Positions 24,109 to 33,492 of a stretch of DNA of 64,000 bases are shown here, piece by piece (the stretch's first letter is position 1; each line of letters opens with the position of its first letter). The position numbers and the translations under genes are program-made. Below the pieces are notes generated by a model. It was given only the letters and a program-made list of their open reading frames with translations, searched no databases and was not told the DNA's origin. Source of the stretch: Pontibacter silvestris (GTDB lineage: Bacteria; Bacteroidota; Bacteroidia; Cytophagales; Hymenobacteraceae); the NCBI RefSeq assembly GCF_020907275.1, contig NZ_JAJJWI010000007.1, forward strand, positions 49,721-113,720, read 5' to 3'.

Positions 24109-26568
24109 ATGCTTACATTTCAGCAATTTAATCTTATTGTTAAAGGCAAGCTCGTGCAACTTGTACAACCATTGCCTATTGTACATTTGCTTACCGACAG
24201 CCGTAAACTGTCGCAACCGGCAGGTACTGTTTTCTTTGCCATCCGGGGGAAGTGGAATGACGGACATGAGTACCTGGCACAGCTTTATAGCTTAGGTGTA
24301 AGGCGGTTTGTGGTAGAAGAGCAGACAAATGCAGAAGAGCTGAAACAACAGTATCCGGAAGCAGATATAGTGCAGGTGCCACACAGCCTGGAGGCACTGC
24401 AAGCACTGGCAGAATGGCACAGAACCCAGTTTCAGATTCCGGTTATTGGTGTTACAGGTAGCAACGGTAAAACAATAGTAAAAGAGTGGCTGGCACAATT
24501 GTTAAGCCCGGATGAACTGGTCTTGAAAAGCCCACGAAGCTACAATTCGCAACTGGGGGTGCCGTTGAGCGTGTGGCAACTGAACAGCAACCATAGCTTA
24601 GCTATTTTTGAGGCCGGTATTTCGCTACCGGGAGAGATGGAAAAGTTACAGCCAATCATACAGCCTACCTTAGGTATTTTTACGAATATAGGAAGTGCAC
24701 ATGATGAGGGCTTTACTTCCAGAGAGCAGAAATTAGAGGAAAAGCTAAAGTTTTTTACAGCTGTTGATTTATTATTTTACTGCTCCGACTATGAGCAGTT
24801 ACACGAAGCGGTACAGGCAAAAGGCATTCCTGCCTTTACCTGGTCCAGAAAGCAGAAGGCTGATCTAACTATTGCCTCCACAACTACAGCTGGGTATAAA
24901 ACGATTATAGTCTTTGGTTACCAAGGGCAGAAACAGCGGCTGGCTTTACCTTTTGTAGATGAAGCTTCTATAGAAAATGCCCTGCATTGCCTGGCTGTGC
25001 TGCTTTACCGAAAAGTGCCGCTGTCGGAAATACAAGATAGGCTAGAGAAACTACAGCCTGTGGCTATGCGCTTGGAAATAAAAGAGGCTATTAACGGCTG
25101 CTACCTTATCGATGATACTTATAACAATGATCTAGCTGGCTTAAACATAGCTTTAGATTTACTGGCAAGCCAGCCGCAACGAAGTAACCACACTCTCATA
25201 CTGTCTGATTTACTGGAGTCAGGCTTGCCCGAGAAAGACTTGTATGCCAGCGTAGCTGAACTGGTACAGATGCATAAGGTAAGCAGAGTCATTGGTATAG
25301 GGGTAACTATAAGTAAGTACAGTAATATGTTTGGAAGCAGCAGTTTTTTTTATGAAAACACTGCTGCCTTTTTAAATCAATTTAATACAGACAGCTTTAG
25401 AGATGAGGTAATATTGGTAAAAGGTGCCCGTGTGTTTGAATTTGAGAAAATCGTACAGGCATTTCAGCAGAAAGTACATGGGACGGTGCTGGAGGTAAAC
25501 CTTGATGCACTGGTGCACAACCTTAACTATTACCGCTCCAGGCTGGCTCCTGACACCAAGCTGATGGTAATGGTAAAGGCCTTTGCCTATGGCAGTGGCA
25601 GCTTTGAAGTAGCCAACCTGCTGCAGTTTCATCGGGTGGATTACCTGGCTGTGGCTTACGCTGATGAAGGAGTGCTGCTACGGGAGCATGGTATTACCTT
25701 GCCTGTTATGGTAATGAATCCATCTCCTGATAGCTTTGCCAAAACACGACATTATAACCTGGAGCCCGAAATATATTCGTTGGAACAGCTACGGGCCTTC
25801 CTGGAACAGCTGCCTGATGATGCTCCCGCTAAGATCCACCTGAAAATGGACACTGGTATGCACCGGCTTGGCTTTGTTGCTGAAGATTTTGACGAGCTGT
25901 TTGAATTACTAAAGCAGCACAGGCAGGTTAAGGTGGTAAGCACCTTCAGCCATTTGGCAGGAGCCGATGAGGCTGTGTATAATGACTTTTCTTATCAGCA
26001 GATTAAAAACTTCCAAAGCCTTGCGACAGAGATAGAAGCAAGATTGGGTTACAAGGTGATCAAGCACATTCTGAACTCAGCAGGCATTATACGGTTCCCG
26101 GAGCATCAACTGGATATGGTGCGTTTAGGTATTGGCCTGTATGGCGTAGAAGCTACTGGCGCTGATCAGGATGCTTTACGTGCCGTGAGCATGCTCAAAA
26201 CCACTGTCTCTCAGGTAAAGAGCATTAAGCAAGGCGAAACCGTTGGTTACAGCCGCCGTGGCATAGCAGATACAGACAGAACTACCGCCACGATTGCTAT
26301 TGGTTATGCCGATGGCTACGACCGTCGCTTTAGTACCGGAGTAGGAGAAGTTATTATCAACGGCAGGAAAGCGCCTATTATTGGTAATGTATGCATGGAT
26401 ATGTGCATGGTAGATGTGACGGGTATAGAGGTAAAAGCAGGTGATGAAGCTATTGTTTTCGGCCCACAGCTGACTTTAGTAGATTTGGCTAAGCGTATTG
26501 GTACCATACCCTACGAACTGCTGACAAATGTGAGCGCACGGGTGAAGCGGGTATTTTATACAGAGTAG
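24109..26568 (+). CDS. murF-alr: Bifunctional MurF ligase / alanine racemase
   Basis: An 819-residue fusion serving both ends of the D-Ala branch of peptidoglycan synthesis. Residues 1-450 are MurF (UDP-MurNAc-tripeptide:D-Ala-D-Ala ligase): P-loop GVTGSNGKT at about 114-122, IGSAHDEG and the DDTYNND motif. Residues 455-819 are a fold type III alanine racemase. Its PLP lysine is in VKAFAYGSG (about Lys490) and the second-base Tyr is in IGYADGYDRR (about residue 730). The KAFAYG variant replaces the more common KADAYG. The fusion is a known Bacteroidota arrangement. Both halves look complete. Confidence 0.95.
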   Translation: MLTFQQFNLIVKGKLVQLVQPLPIVHLLTDSRKLSQPAGTVFFAIRGKWNDGHEYLAQLYSLGVRRFVVEEQTNAEELKQQYPEADIVQVPHSLEALQALAEWHRTQFQIPVIGVTGSNGKTIVKEWLAQLLSPDELVLKSPRSYNSQLGVPLSVWQLNSNHSLAIFEAGISLPGEMEKLQPIIQPTLGIFTNIGSAHDEGFTSREQKLEEKLKFFTAVDLLFYCSDYEQLHEAVQAKGIPAFTWSRKQKADLTIASTTTAGYKTIIVFGYQGQKQRLALPFVDEASIENALHCLAVLLYRKVPLSEIQDRLEKLQPVAMRLEIKEAINGCYLIDDTYNNDLAGLNIALDLLASQPQRSNHTLILSDLLESGLPEKDLYASVAELVQMHKVSRVIGIGVTISKYSNMFGSSSFFYENTAAFLNQFNTDSFRDEVILVKGARVFEFEKIVQAFQQKVHGTVLEVNLDALVHNLNYYRSRLAPDTKLMVMVKAFAYGSGSFEVANLLQFHRVDYLAVAYADEGVLLREHGITLPVMVMNPSPDSFAKTRHYNLEPEIYSLEQLRAFLEQLPDDAPAKIHLKMDTGMHRLGFVAEDFDELFELLKQHRQVKVVSTFSHLAGADEAVYNDFSYQQIKNFQSLATEIEARLGYKVIKHILNSAGIIRFPEHQLDMVRLGIGLYGVEATGADQDALRAVSMLKTTVSQVKSIKQGETVGYSRRGIADTDRTTATIAIGYADGYDRRFSTGVGEVIINGRKAPIIGNVCMDMCMVDVTGIEVKAGDEAIVFGPQLTLVDLAKRIGTIPYELLTNVSARVKRVFYTE

Positions 26569-26760
26569 TTTTTTTGTTGCGTGAATGATAAGTTTGTAAA
26601 TATAGTAAGGTGGAAGTCTGGAAATAGCGGAGTTTTGAAATTTAGAGTGCGACTGTTCTGAAATTAGCTTATCTTCTTTTGTTCCTTTACCGCCAAATGA
26701 GCGCACAGTTGAGTTTTTACTGCAGTACATTAATTGAATTACCACATTAATTCAACATCT

Positions 26761-26792
26761 TTTGCTTTAAACCTGAACGCCTTGTAAATTGC
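26761..26792 (+). promoter_or_regulatory. Possible feoAB promoter
   Basis: TTTG at 26761-26764 is followed 20 bp later by TAAATTGC (26785-26792), an imperfect TAnnTTTG. It lies about 40 bp before feoA. No clear Fur box was identified by eye. Confidence 0.3.
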
Positions 26793-26829
26793 AGTTGTTT
26801 AAAAACAGTCTAAATAAAAACTGTATAAA

Positions 26830-27078
26830 GTGCAAGCAAAGGTAGAAGAGCAAAATGAGCGTAAGAGCGTGCGTGACCTGAAGATAGGGGAAAGCGGCGT
26901 AGTTTGTTGCCTGAACGATCCTGAAATGGGACTAAAACTGCTGGAGATGGGTTGTATACCTGGCACGGAAGTGAAAATGAACAGCCGTGCTCCTTTTGGT
27001 GATCCTATCACTATCATTGTAAATGATTATACCCTTTCGCTGCGTTTAGACGAAGCCGAAACTATAATGCTGAAGTAG
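26830..27078 (+). CDS. feoA: FeoA, ferrous iron transport accessory protein
   Basis: An 82-residue SH3-like protein that assists FeoB. The body follows the family pattern: RDLKIGESGVVCCL, then LKLLEMGCIPGTEVKM, and RAPFGDPITIIV. There is no in-frame ATG upstream of the domain, so a GTG start at 26830 is used. It ends 5 bp before feoB, so the two are one transcriptional unit. Confidence 0.93.
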   Translation: MQAKVEEQNERKSVRDLKIGESGVVCCLNDPEMGLKLLEMGCIPGTEVKMNSRAPFGDPITIIVNDYTLSLRLDEAETIMLK

Positions 27079-27083
27079 TAATT

Positions 27084-29243
27084 ATGCCCATGACCGTATC
27101 CGCCCAGCCTGAAGCATTGCAGAGCAAGAGGCCTGCTGTTAGCCAGAAAATAGCTAAAATTGCTTTAGTAGGGAATCCTAACTCAGGTAAGACGTCGCTG
27201 TTTAACCAGCTGACGGGGCTTAACCAAAAGGTGGGTAATTTCCCGGGTGTTACAGTAGATAAAAAAACTGGTATTAGTCAGCTTACGCCAAACCTAAAGG
27301 CGCAGATCATCGACTTGCCCGGTACTTACAGCCTTTATCCAAAGTCTTTGGATGAACGTGTTATTATTGATTTATTATACGATCCTGGCTCTAAGCATTA
27401 CCCTGACCTTGTTGTTGTTACTGCAGATGCTTCTAACCTGAAGCGTAACCTTTTGCTGTTTACGCAGCTGGCCGACCTGCAGATTCCGGCTGTTCTTGCC
27501 CTGAACATGGTTGATGTAGCTGAAACACATGGTATAAAAATAGATGTGCCAGCGCTACAGCGGGAATTAGGTGTGCCGGTTATACCAATGAACGCCCGGA
27601 AAGGTATTGGTATAGCTGCCCTGAAGATTGTAATGTCGCAGGAATTAGAGGCAGTAGGTAGACTGTTTTATGAAATTCCATTGGAACTGGTGCCAGTTGT
27701 ACAAAGCATAAAAGAGCGTTTCAACCTTACTAATGATTACCTGGCGCTGCATTTTGCGCATCAGCATAAAAATCTTAAGTTTCTTTCATCCGATGATATG
27801 GCCTGGTTTGAGGAAGCTCTAAAGCCTGTAGGTTTTAGTTCCAATACCTTTCAGGCTAATGAAACCATCGCCCGCTATACCCGCATTAACGAGTTGCTGC
27901 TGGATGTAGTGAAGGTGGAGAAGGTGAATAAGAACGAGAAGTTCAGTAACCGCCTCGACCAGGTACTAACGCATAAAGTGTTTGGTTACCTTATATTCTT
28001 TGGTATTCTTTTCCTGATCTTTCAGGCAATATTTGCTTGGGCCAGTTACCCGATGGAACTGATAGATGTGGGGATTGCAAACCTGAATGAGCTAATACAG
28101 GAGAATTTTGACGGGCCACTCGTGAACATGCTTACAGAGGGAGTGATAGCCGGTTTGGGAGGTGTATTGATATTTGTTCCGCAAATTGCCATTCTTTTTG
28201 CTTTTATCGCCATTCTGGAAGAGACAGGTTATATGGCGCGTGTTACCTTTATGATGGATAAAGTAATGCGTAAGTTTGGCCTGAACGGTAAAAGCGTAGT
28301 GCCTTTAATATCCGGTGTGGCTTGTGCAGTGCCAGCTGTAATGTCTGCCAGAACTATAGAGAACTGGAAAGACCGTATGATCACGATATTCGTGACACCG
28401 CTTATGAGTTGCTCTGCCCGCATTCCGGTTTACACGGTACTGATAGCACTGGTAGTACCCGAAAAATATTACTTTGGCTTCCTGAACCTGCAGGGGCTTG
28501 TGCTGATGGGGCTGTACCTGATAGGTTTCCTAGCTGCTATACTGTCTGCGTTGCTGCTTAAAACTATCCTGAAAGCCCGTGAACGAAGTTACTTTATTAT
28601 GGAGTTTCCGGTGTACAAAATGCCACGCTGGAAGAACGTAGGGCTTACCATTCTGGAGAAATCAAAAACTTTTGTGTTTGAGGCCGGGAAAGTAATCGTG
28701 GCTATTTCTATTGTACTCTGGGTATTGGCTTCTTACGGACCCGGTAATAATTTTGAAGTAGCCGAACAGCAGGCAATAGCAGAAGCAAACGCAAAAGGCC
28801 TTACAGAAGAGCAGACAGAGAACAAAATTGCATCTTATCAGTTAGAGGCTTCCTATGCCGGTATAGTAGGCCGTACTATTGAGCCGGTAATAAAACCACT
28901 TGGCTATGACTGGAAACTAGGAATAGCCTTGCTTACCTCTTTTGCTGCACGAGAGGTGTTTGTTGGTACTATCTCTACCATCTACAGCATAGGCGAAGAA
29001 GAGAATGTAAGTACCATTAAGAATAAGCTAATGTCGGAGAAAGATGCCAATGGAGATCCGTTCTTCACACCTGCCCGTTCTTTCTCGCTTATGATTTTTT
29101 ACTTGTTTGCCATGCAGTGCGTAAGTACCTTGGCCATTGTGCGTCGCGAAACCAAAAGCTGGACATGGCCACTGGCGCAACTGCTGTACATGAGTGGCTT
29201 GGCTTATGTTATGTCATTTATTACGTATCACATCTTTCGTTAA
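27084..29243 (+). CDS. feoB: FeoB, ferrous iron transporter
   Basis: 719 residues: a cytoplasmic GTPase domain, a helical GDI-like region, and a membrane domain. G1 is GNPNSGKTS (about 30-38), G2 is in FPGVTVDKK, G3 is DLPGTYSL and G4 is NMVD. The membrane part has two Gate repeats; the Cys-containing segments SGVACAVPAVMSARTI and FVTPLMSCSARIPVYTVL are the expected transport-path motifs. It imports Fe(II) across the inner membrane. A terminator follows. Regulation by iron is expected from the family but not shown here. Confidence 0.97.
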   Translation: MPMTVSAQPEALQSKRPAVSQKIAKIALVGNPNSGKTSLFNQLTGLNQKVGNFPGVTVDKKTGISQLTPNLKAQIIDLPGTYSLYPKSLDERVIIDLLYDPGSKHYPDLVVVTADASNLKRNLLLFTQLADLQIPAVLALNMVDVAETHGIKIDVPALQRELGVPVIPMNARKGIGIAALKIVMSQELEAVGRLFYEIPLELVPVVQSIKERFNLTNDYLALHFAHQHKNLKFLSSDDMAWFEEALKPVGFSSNTFQANETIARYTRINELLLDVVKVEKVNKNEKFSNRLDQVLTHKVFGYLIFFGILFLIFQAIFAWASYPMELIDVGIANLNELIQENFDGPLVNMLTEGVIAGLGGVLIFVPQIAILFAFIAILEETGYMARVTFMMDKVMRKFGLNGKSVVPLISGVACAVPAVMSARTIENWKDRMITIFVTPLMSCSARIPVYTVLIALVVPEKYYFGFLNLQGLVLMGLYLIGFLAAILSALLLKTILKARERSYFIMEFPVYKMPRWKNVGLTILEKSKTFVFEAGKVIVAISIVLWVLASYGPGNNFEVAEQQAIAEANAKGLTEEQTENKIASYQLEASYAGIVGRTIEPVIKPLGYDWKLGIALLTSFAAREVFVGTISTIYSIGEEENVSTIKNKLMSEKDANGDPFFTPARSFSLMIFYLFAMQCVSTLAIVRRETKSWTWPLAQLLYMSGLAYVMSFITYHIFR

Positions 29244-29267
29244 ACTCCGTTTTCTTGTCTTCTTAAC

Positions 29268-29319
29268 AGCCTGTCAGAGGAATCATTTAAAGAATGGCTC
29301 TGACAGGCTTGTTCCTTTT
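29268..29319 (+). terminator. Terminator of feoAB
   Basis: AGCCTGTCAGAG (29268-29279) pairs with CTCTGACAGGCT (29298-29309) around an 18-nt loop, followed by TGTTCCTTTT. Confidence 0.85.
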
Positions 29320-29931
29320 AGAAATAGTTATTGGTTTAGTCCTATTTATTTTCTTCTTTGTTATCTGTGCTTTAGTGAAAGCAGTAGATATGAAACCTTG
29401 CTCTTTATTGCACTAAATATAAATATTTATATACTTTCTTAATTGTATAAAAGAGCAGCGGAATTTCAACAGCTACCATCTTCATCATAAGATTTATCAA
29501 CTTCCTCAGCAACTATAGTACTCTTATACAACGTATAAATCATTGTTGTGTATTAATTAGCTGGTACCCAATATTTTGTACAGGATTAAAGGTATGCGTA
29601 ATAGTCTTTTTTTCTGGTAATGTAGCTAAAACTGCATTTAAATAAGGTACAAATAAGAAACTGGAATTTGATTAATAGGATAATATTGTTTAAACTTGAA
29701 AATCTCTCACCTTAAATAAATTTATATTATGTATAAAATAGCTTTACTCTACAACTTATTTCACCCTTGCAATTCTAAATTCTTCCCCTTCGGCAAGCCT
29801 TGCAAAAAGATAGGCTTTATCTAATTTCCTAAATAAAATACCTTTATTAGTCTCGGCTCTTTTTACAACTGAGTCAGCTTTTACTACTCAGAGTGTAGCT
29901 CTAAACTGCTACAGTCTTAAAGATAGAGCAG

Positions 29932-30010
29932 TTAATCAAAGCTTTACCTTCTATTTCATTTTACAGCGATAGATACTGAAGTAGTAGGAGCGTAAAACTG
30001 CTTTGATTAA
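29932..30010. promoter_or_regulatory. 11-bp inverted repeat upstream of the first SusC gene
   Basis: TTAATCAAAGC (29932-29942) and GCTTTGATTAA (30000-30010) are exact complements. The distance argues for an operator pair or chance rather than a hairpin. The AACTGC/GCAGTT hexamers also flank the two copies. Confidence 0.25.
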
Positions 30011-30223
30011 AGTTAACCTTATTCAAATGTTCTTACTGTTTGGACAAGGATGAATGAAATAATAAAGGGCTTTTTCTGTAAACTGATATAGAAGAGATAC
30101 TTAATCAGAGTCTTAATATTAAAAAAGTTGCCTCGCTTTTGCCTTGTGCTTAAGATGTTTCTATGTGGTAACTGCCTTTACTTGTCAAAATAGTTTTTAC
30201 TTACCTTAAACACCAACAACACA

Positions 30224-33200
30224 ATGAAGAAAATTTTGTTTTTGTGCTTTATACTCGTGTCTACCCTGCTACAGCAGGCTATGGCCCAGAGTAGGGCTGT
30301 GTCAGGAACAGTGACAGATGCAGCAACAGGTCAGCCGTTGCCGGGGGTTTCTGTGTTAGTTCCAGGCACATCAGTGGGTACAGCTACAGGCGTAGATGGT
30401 ACTTATACTGTTAATGTGCCAGAAGGTAGCAATACGCTTGTATTCAGGTTTATCGGCTATCAAAACGTTCAACGTACCATTGACAATGCCAGTACGATTG
30501 ATGTCAGTCTGCCTTTAGATAATCAGCAACTAAGCGAAGTGGTGGTAACAGCCTTGGGAATCGAAAGAACCAGGAACGAATTACCATATGCTGCATCGAC
30601 AATAGATGGAGACGCTGTTTCTCAAACAAGACAACAAAACTTTACGAATCAGTTATCCGGTAAAGTATCAGGTGTTCAGATTCAGCAGAACAATAATCTT
30701 GGGGGCTCTACGAACATAATTATTCGTGGTAATAAATCCATTAGTGGTAATAACCAGGCATTGTTTGTTGTAGATGGAGTGCCGCTGGATAATTCTACAA
30801 ACAACACAAGCGACCAAGCAACAGGTCGTGGCGGTTATGACTATGGTAATGCCGCAGCCGATATCAACCCAGACGATATCGAGTCGATGACAGTTCTGAA
30901 AGGTGCAGCAGCCACAGCTTTATATGGTTCTCGTGCTGCCAATGGCGTGGTAATGATCACTACCAAAAAGGGATCTAAGAAAAAAGGTATAGGTGTAACT
31001 GTAAATACAGGCGCTAGTTGGGGGTTTATAGATAAAAGCACCTACACCAGGTATCAGAAAAACTATGGTGAAGGTTATGAAGGAGCAACTTATAACAGAA
31101 ATCCTAGCGCTCTTCCTGGCTTCTGGGATATTGATATTGATGGGGATGGTGATACAGAACCTGTTGTGCCTACAACCCAGGATGCCTCTGCCGGAGCAGC
31201 GTTTAACCCGAATCTGTTAGTGTACCATTGGGATGCTTTTGACCCTACTTCGCCAAATTACATGCAGGCAAGGCCTTGGGTAGCTGCTGAAAATGACCCT
31301 ACTACTTTCTTTGAAGATGCTTATGGTACATCTCATAGTATTATGATTGATGGTACTGGGGATAAAGGATACTTCAAGTTAGGCTATGGAAGAAACAGCA
31401 ATGATGGTATTTTGCCTAATAGTAATGTAACGAAAGACTACCTGAACTTTGCGGCATCTTATGATGTAATAAAGAATGTGGCTGCTTCTGCCTCCATTAA
31501 CTATGCCGAAACCAATGGTTTAGGTAGATTTGGAACAGGTTATAGCGGCTTGAACCCGAACCAGACCTTCAGACAATGGTGGCCGGTAAACGTAGATATC
31601 CAAGACTTGAAAGATGCTTATTTCAGAACAGGGGAAAACGTTACATGGAATAGGATCAGCCCAACTAACGCAGCACCAGCCTATTCAGATAACCCTTACT
31701 GGACACGCTATCAGAACTATAATAATGACAATAGAAGACGTTTGTTCGGGAATGCAAGAATCGACTATAACCCTACCGACTGGCTAAGCATAATGGGTAG
31801 AGTGTCTTTGGATACTTATGATGAGATACGGGAAGAAAGAATTGCAGTTGGTTCTCAGGGAGTGTCGGAGTATGCAAGGCAGAATGGTCGGTTCAGTGAG
31901 GTGAATTACGACCTGATGGCAAACCTGAACAGAGACCTGAATGAAGACTTTAATTTTAAGGCCACTGTTGGTACAAATATCAGAGAAACAAATGTATCAA
32001 GGGTTCGCCTTCAAACAAATGGTGGTTTAGTTATTCCAGGGTTATATGCTTTAACAAACTCTGTAAGCCCTATCCAGACATTTGGGCTTGGAGCTACTGA
32101 ACCTGCTACTGAGGTGGACACCAGATTACGAGTAAATGGTTACTTTGCGAGTGTTACCTTAGGGTATAAGCAACTGGCCTTTCTTGATCTTGCTTCCAGG
32201 GTAGACCAGTCTTCATCATTGCCACCTGAGAACAACACTTATTTCTACCCTTCTGTTTCAGGTAGCTTTGTGTTCTCAGAACTGTTTGAGCCTACTTATG
32301 GGTTTACTTATGGTAAAATAAGGGCAAATTATGCAGAGGTAGGTAATATGGCGCAACCACTTAGTGTATATACTACCTATAACCTTATCACTCCATTCGG
32401 CGGTACTTCACTTGCCTCTGTAAACAGTGTTAGAAACAACCCAAATCTGGAGCCGGAACGCACTAAGAGCTGGGAATTAGGGCTCGAAATGACTTTCCTT
32501 GATGCTCGTGCAGGTTTTGATGTAACCTACTACAATGCAAATAGTGTGGATCAAATTCTTCGGGCTCCTGTTTCCAGAGCATCTGGTATAGATTACACAT
32601 GGATTAATGCGGGTGAGGTTGTAAACAAAGGCTTTGAAGTTTCTGCTTTCGGAACCCCGGTAAGAACAGAGGACTTCTCCTGGACTATCAATGCAAACTG
32701 GACAAGAAACCGTAACAGAGTAAAAGATCTAGGTCCTATTGACAACTACCAAATCGCCTCTTTCCAAGGAGGGGTTACTTTGAACGCCTCTGAGGGTGAG
32801 CCTTTTGGAGCTATCAAAGGACCAGGGTTTGTATATAACAATGGACAAAGAGTAGTTGGTGAAGACGGGCTTTATCTGTCTAACAATGATGCTAACACAA
32901 CTATTGGAGATATTAACCCTGACTGGATTGGTGGTGTGACAAACACATTGAAGTATAAAGGAATATCACTAGGTTTCCTGATTGATGTGAAACAAGGCGG
33001 TGATTTATTCTCTTTAGACCAGAGCTATGGCTTGTATACTGGTGTTCCTGAGTCAACTTCCTTTATCAATGACTTGGGCAACCCTGTTCGCAACCCAGTT
33101 ACTGATGATGAAACAAGTGGTGGTATTATACTGCCGGGCGTTAATGAGGACGGTACTCCAAATGATATTAGAGCAGCAGTACCTTTAGCGCTTGGTACAG

Positions 33201-33481
33201 ATGGTAACCCTGCAGAAGCTTTTATATATGACGCCAGTTATGTGAAGCTGAGAGAGGTTACACTAGGTTATAGCCTGCCAGAGTCTATTGTGTCTAAACT
33301 GAAGGTGTTTCAGGGGATCGATGTTTCTCTGTATGGCAGAAACCTGTGGATCATCCATAAAAACACGCCATACTCTGATCCGGAAGAAGGTTTAGCCGCT
33401 GGCACCTTGTCTTTAGGCTACCAGAGTGGAGCTTATCCTACAACCAGAAATGTAGGTTTTAACATTAGAGCAAGATTTTAA
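30224..33481 (+). CDS. SusC/RagA family TonB-linked outer-membrane transporter (first pair)
   Basis: 1085 residues. Signal peptide ending AMAQ, a CarboxypepD_reg-like domain (SGTVTDAATGQPLPGVSVLV, about 27-105), the TonB-box-like LSEVVVTALG, a plug domain (about 115-230, with NIIIRGNKSISG and DDIESMTVLKGAAATALYGS), and a 22-strand barrel ending in RARF. This is the active channel of a SusCD nutrient-uptake system energised by TonB. The SusD gene follows by 11 bp, then a third lipoprotein. No glycosidase, peptidase or sulfatase is adjacent, so the ligand cannot be inferred. Confidence 0.95.
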   Translation: MKKILFLCFILVSTLLQQAMAQSRAVSGTVTDAATGQPLPGVSVLVPGTSVGTATGVDGTYTVNVPEGSNTLVFRFIGYQNVQRTIDNASTIDVSLPLDNQQLSEVVVTALGIERTRNELPYAASTIDGDAVSQTRQQNFTNQLSGKVSGVQIQQNNNLGGSTNIIIRGNKSISGNNQALFVVDGVPLDNSTNNTSDQATGRGGYDYGNAAADINPDDIESMTVLKGAAATALYGSRAANGVVMITTKKGSKKKGIGVTVNTGASWGFIDKSTYTRYQKNYGEGYEGATYNRNPSALPGFWDIDIDGDGDTEPVVPTTQDASAGAAFNPNLLVYHWDAFDPTSPNYMQARPWVAAENDPTTFFEDAYGTSHSIMIDGTGDKGYFKLGYGRNSNDGILPNSNVTKDYLNFAASYDVIKNVAASASINYAETNGLGRFGTGYSGLNPNQTFRQWWPVNVDIQDLKDAYFRTGENVTWNRISPTNAAPAYSDNPYWTRYQNYNNDNRRRLFGNARIDYNPTDWLSIMGRVSLDTYDEIREERIAVGSQGVSEYARQNGRFSEVNYDLMANLNRDLNEDFNFKATVGTNIRETNVSRVRLQTNGGLVIPGLYALTNSVSPIQTFGLGATEPATEVDTRLRVNGYFASVTLGYKQLAFLDLASRVDQSSSLPPENNTYFYPSVSGSFVFSELFEPTYGFTYGKIRANYAEVGNMAQPLSVYTTYNLITPFGGTSLASVNSVRNNPNLEPERTKSWELGLEMTFLDARAGFDVTYYNANSVDQILRAPVSRASGIDYTWINAGEVVNKGFEVSAFGTPVRTEDFSWTINANWTRNRNRVKDLGPIDNYQIASFQGGVTLNASEGEPFGAIKGPGFVYNNGQRVVGEDGLYLSNNDANTTIGDINPDWIGGVTNTLKYKGISLGFLIDVKQGGDLFSLDQSYGLYTGVPESTSFINDLGNPVRNPVTDDETSGGIILPGVNEDGTPNDIRAAVPLALGTDGNPAEAFIYDASYVKLREVTLGYSLPESIVSKLKVFQGIDVSLYGRNLWIIHKNTPYSDPEEGLAAGTLSLGYQSGAYPTTRNVGFNIRARF

Positions 33482-33492
33482 TCTATACTAGC

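Larger units (their letters stand above)
29244..30223. other. Long AT-rich leader region before the first SusC gene
   Basis: 980 bp with no convincing gene. It starts with the feoB terminator. An 11-bp inverted repeat, TTAATCAAAGC at 29932-29942 and its complement at 30000-30010, is separated by 57 bp and could be an operator. A 31-codon frame at 29729 has no supporting feature. There is no ECF sigma or anti-sigma gene here, although such pairs often sit beside SusC genes. Confidence 0.5.

Noticed and set aside
29729..29824. 31-codon frame before the first SusC gene
   Set aside because: It is too short, with no signal, promoter or homology that I can support.
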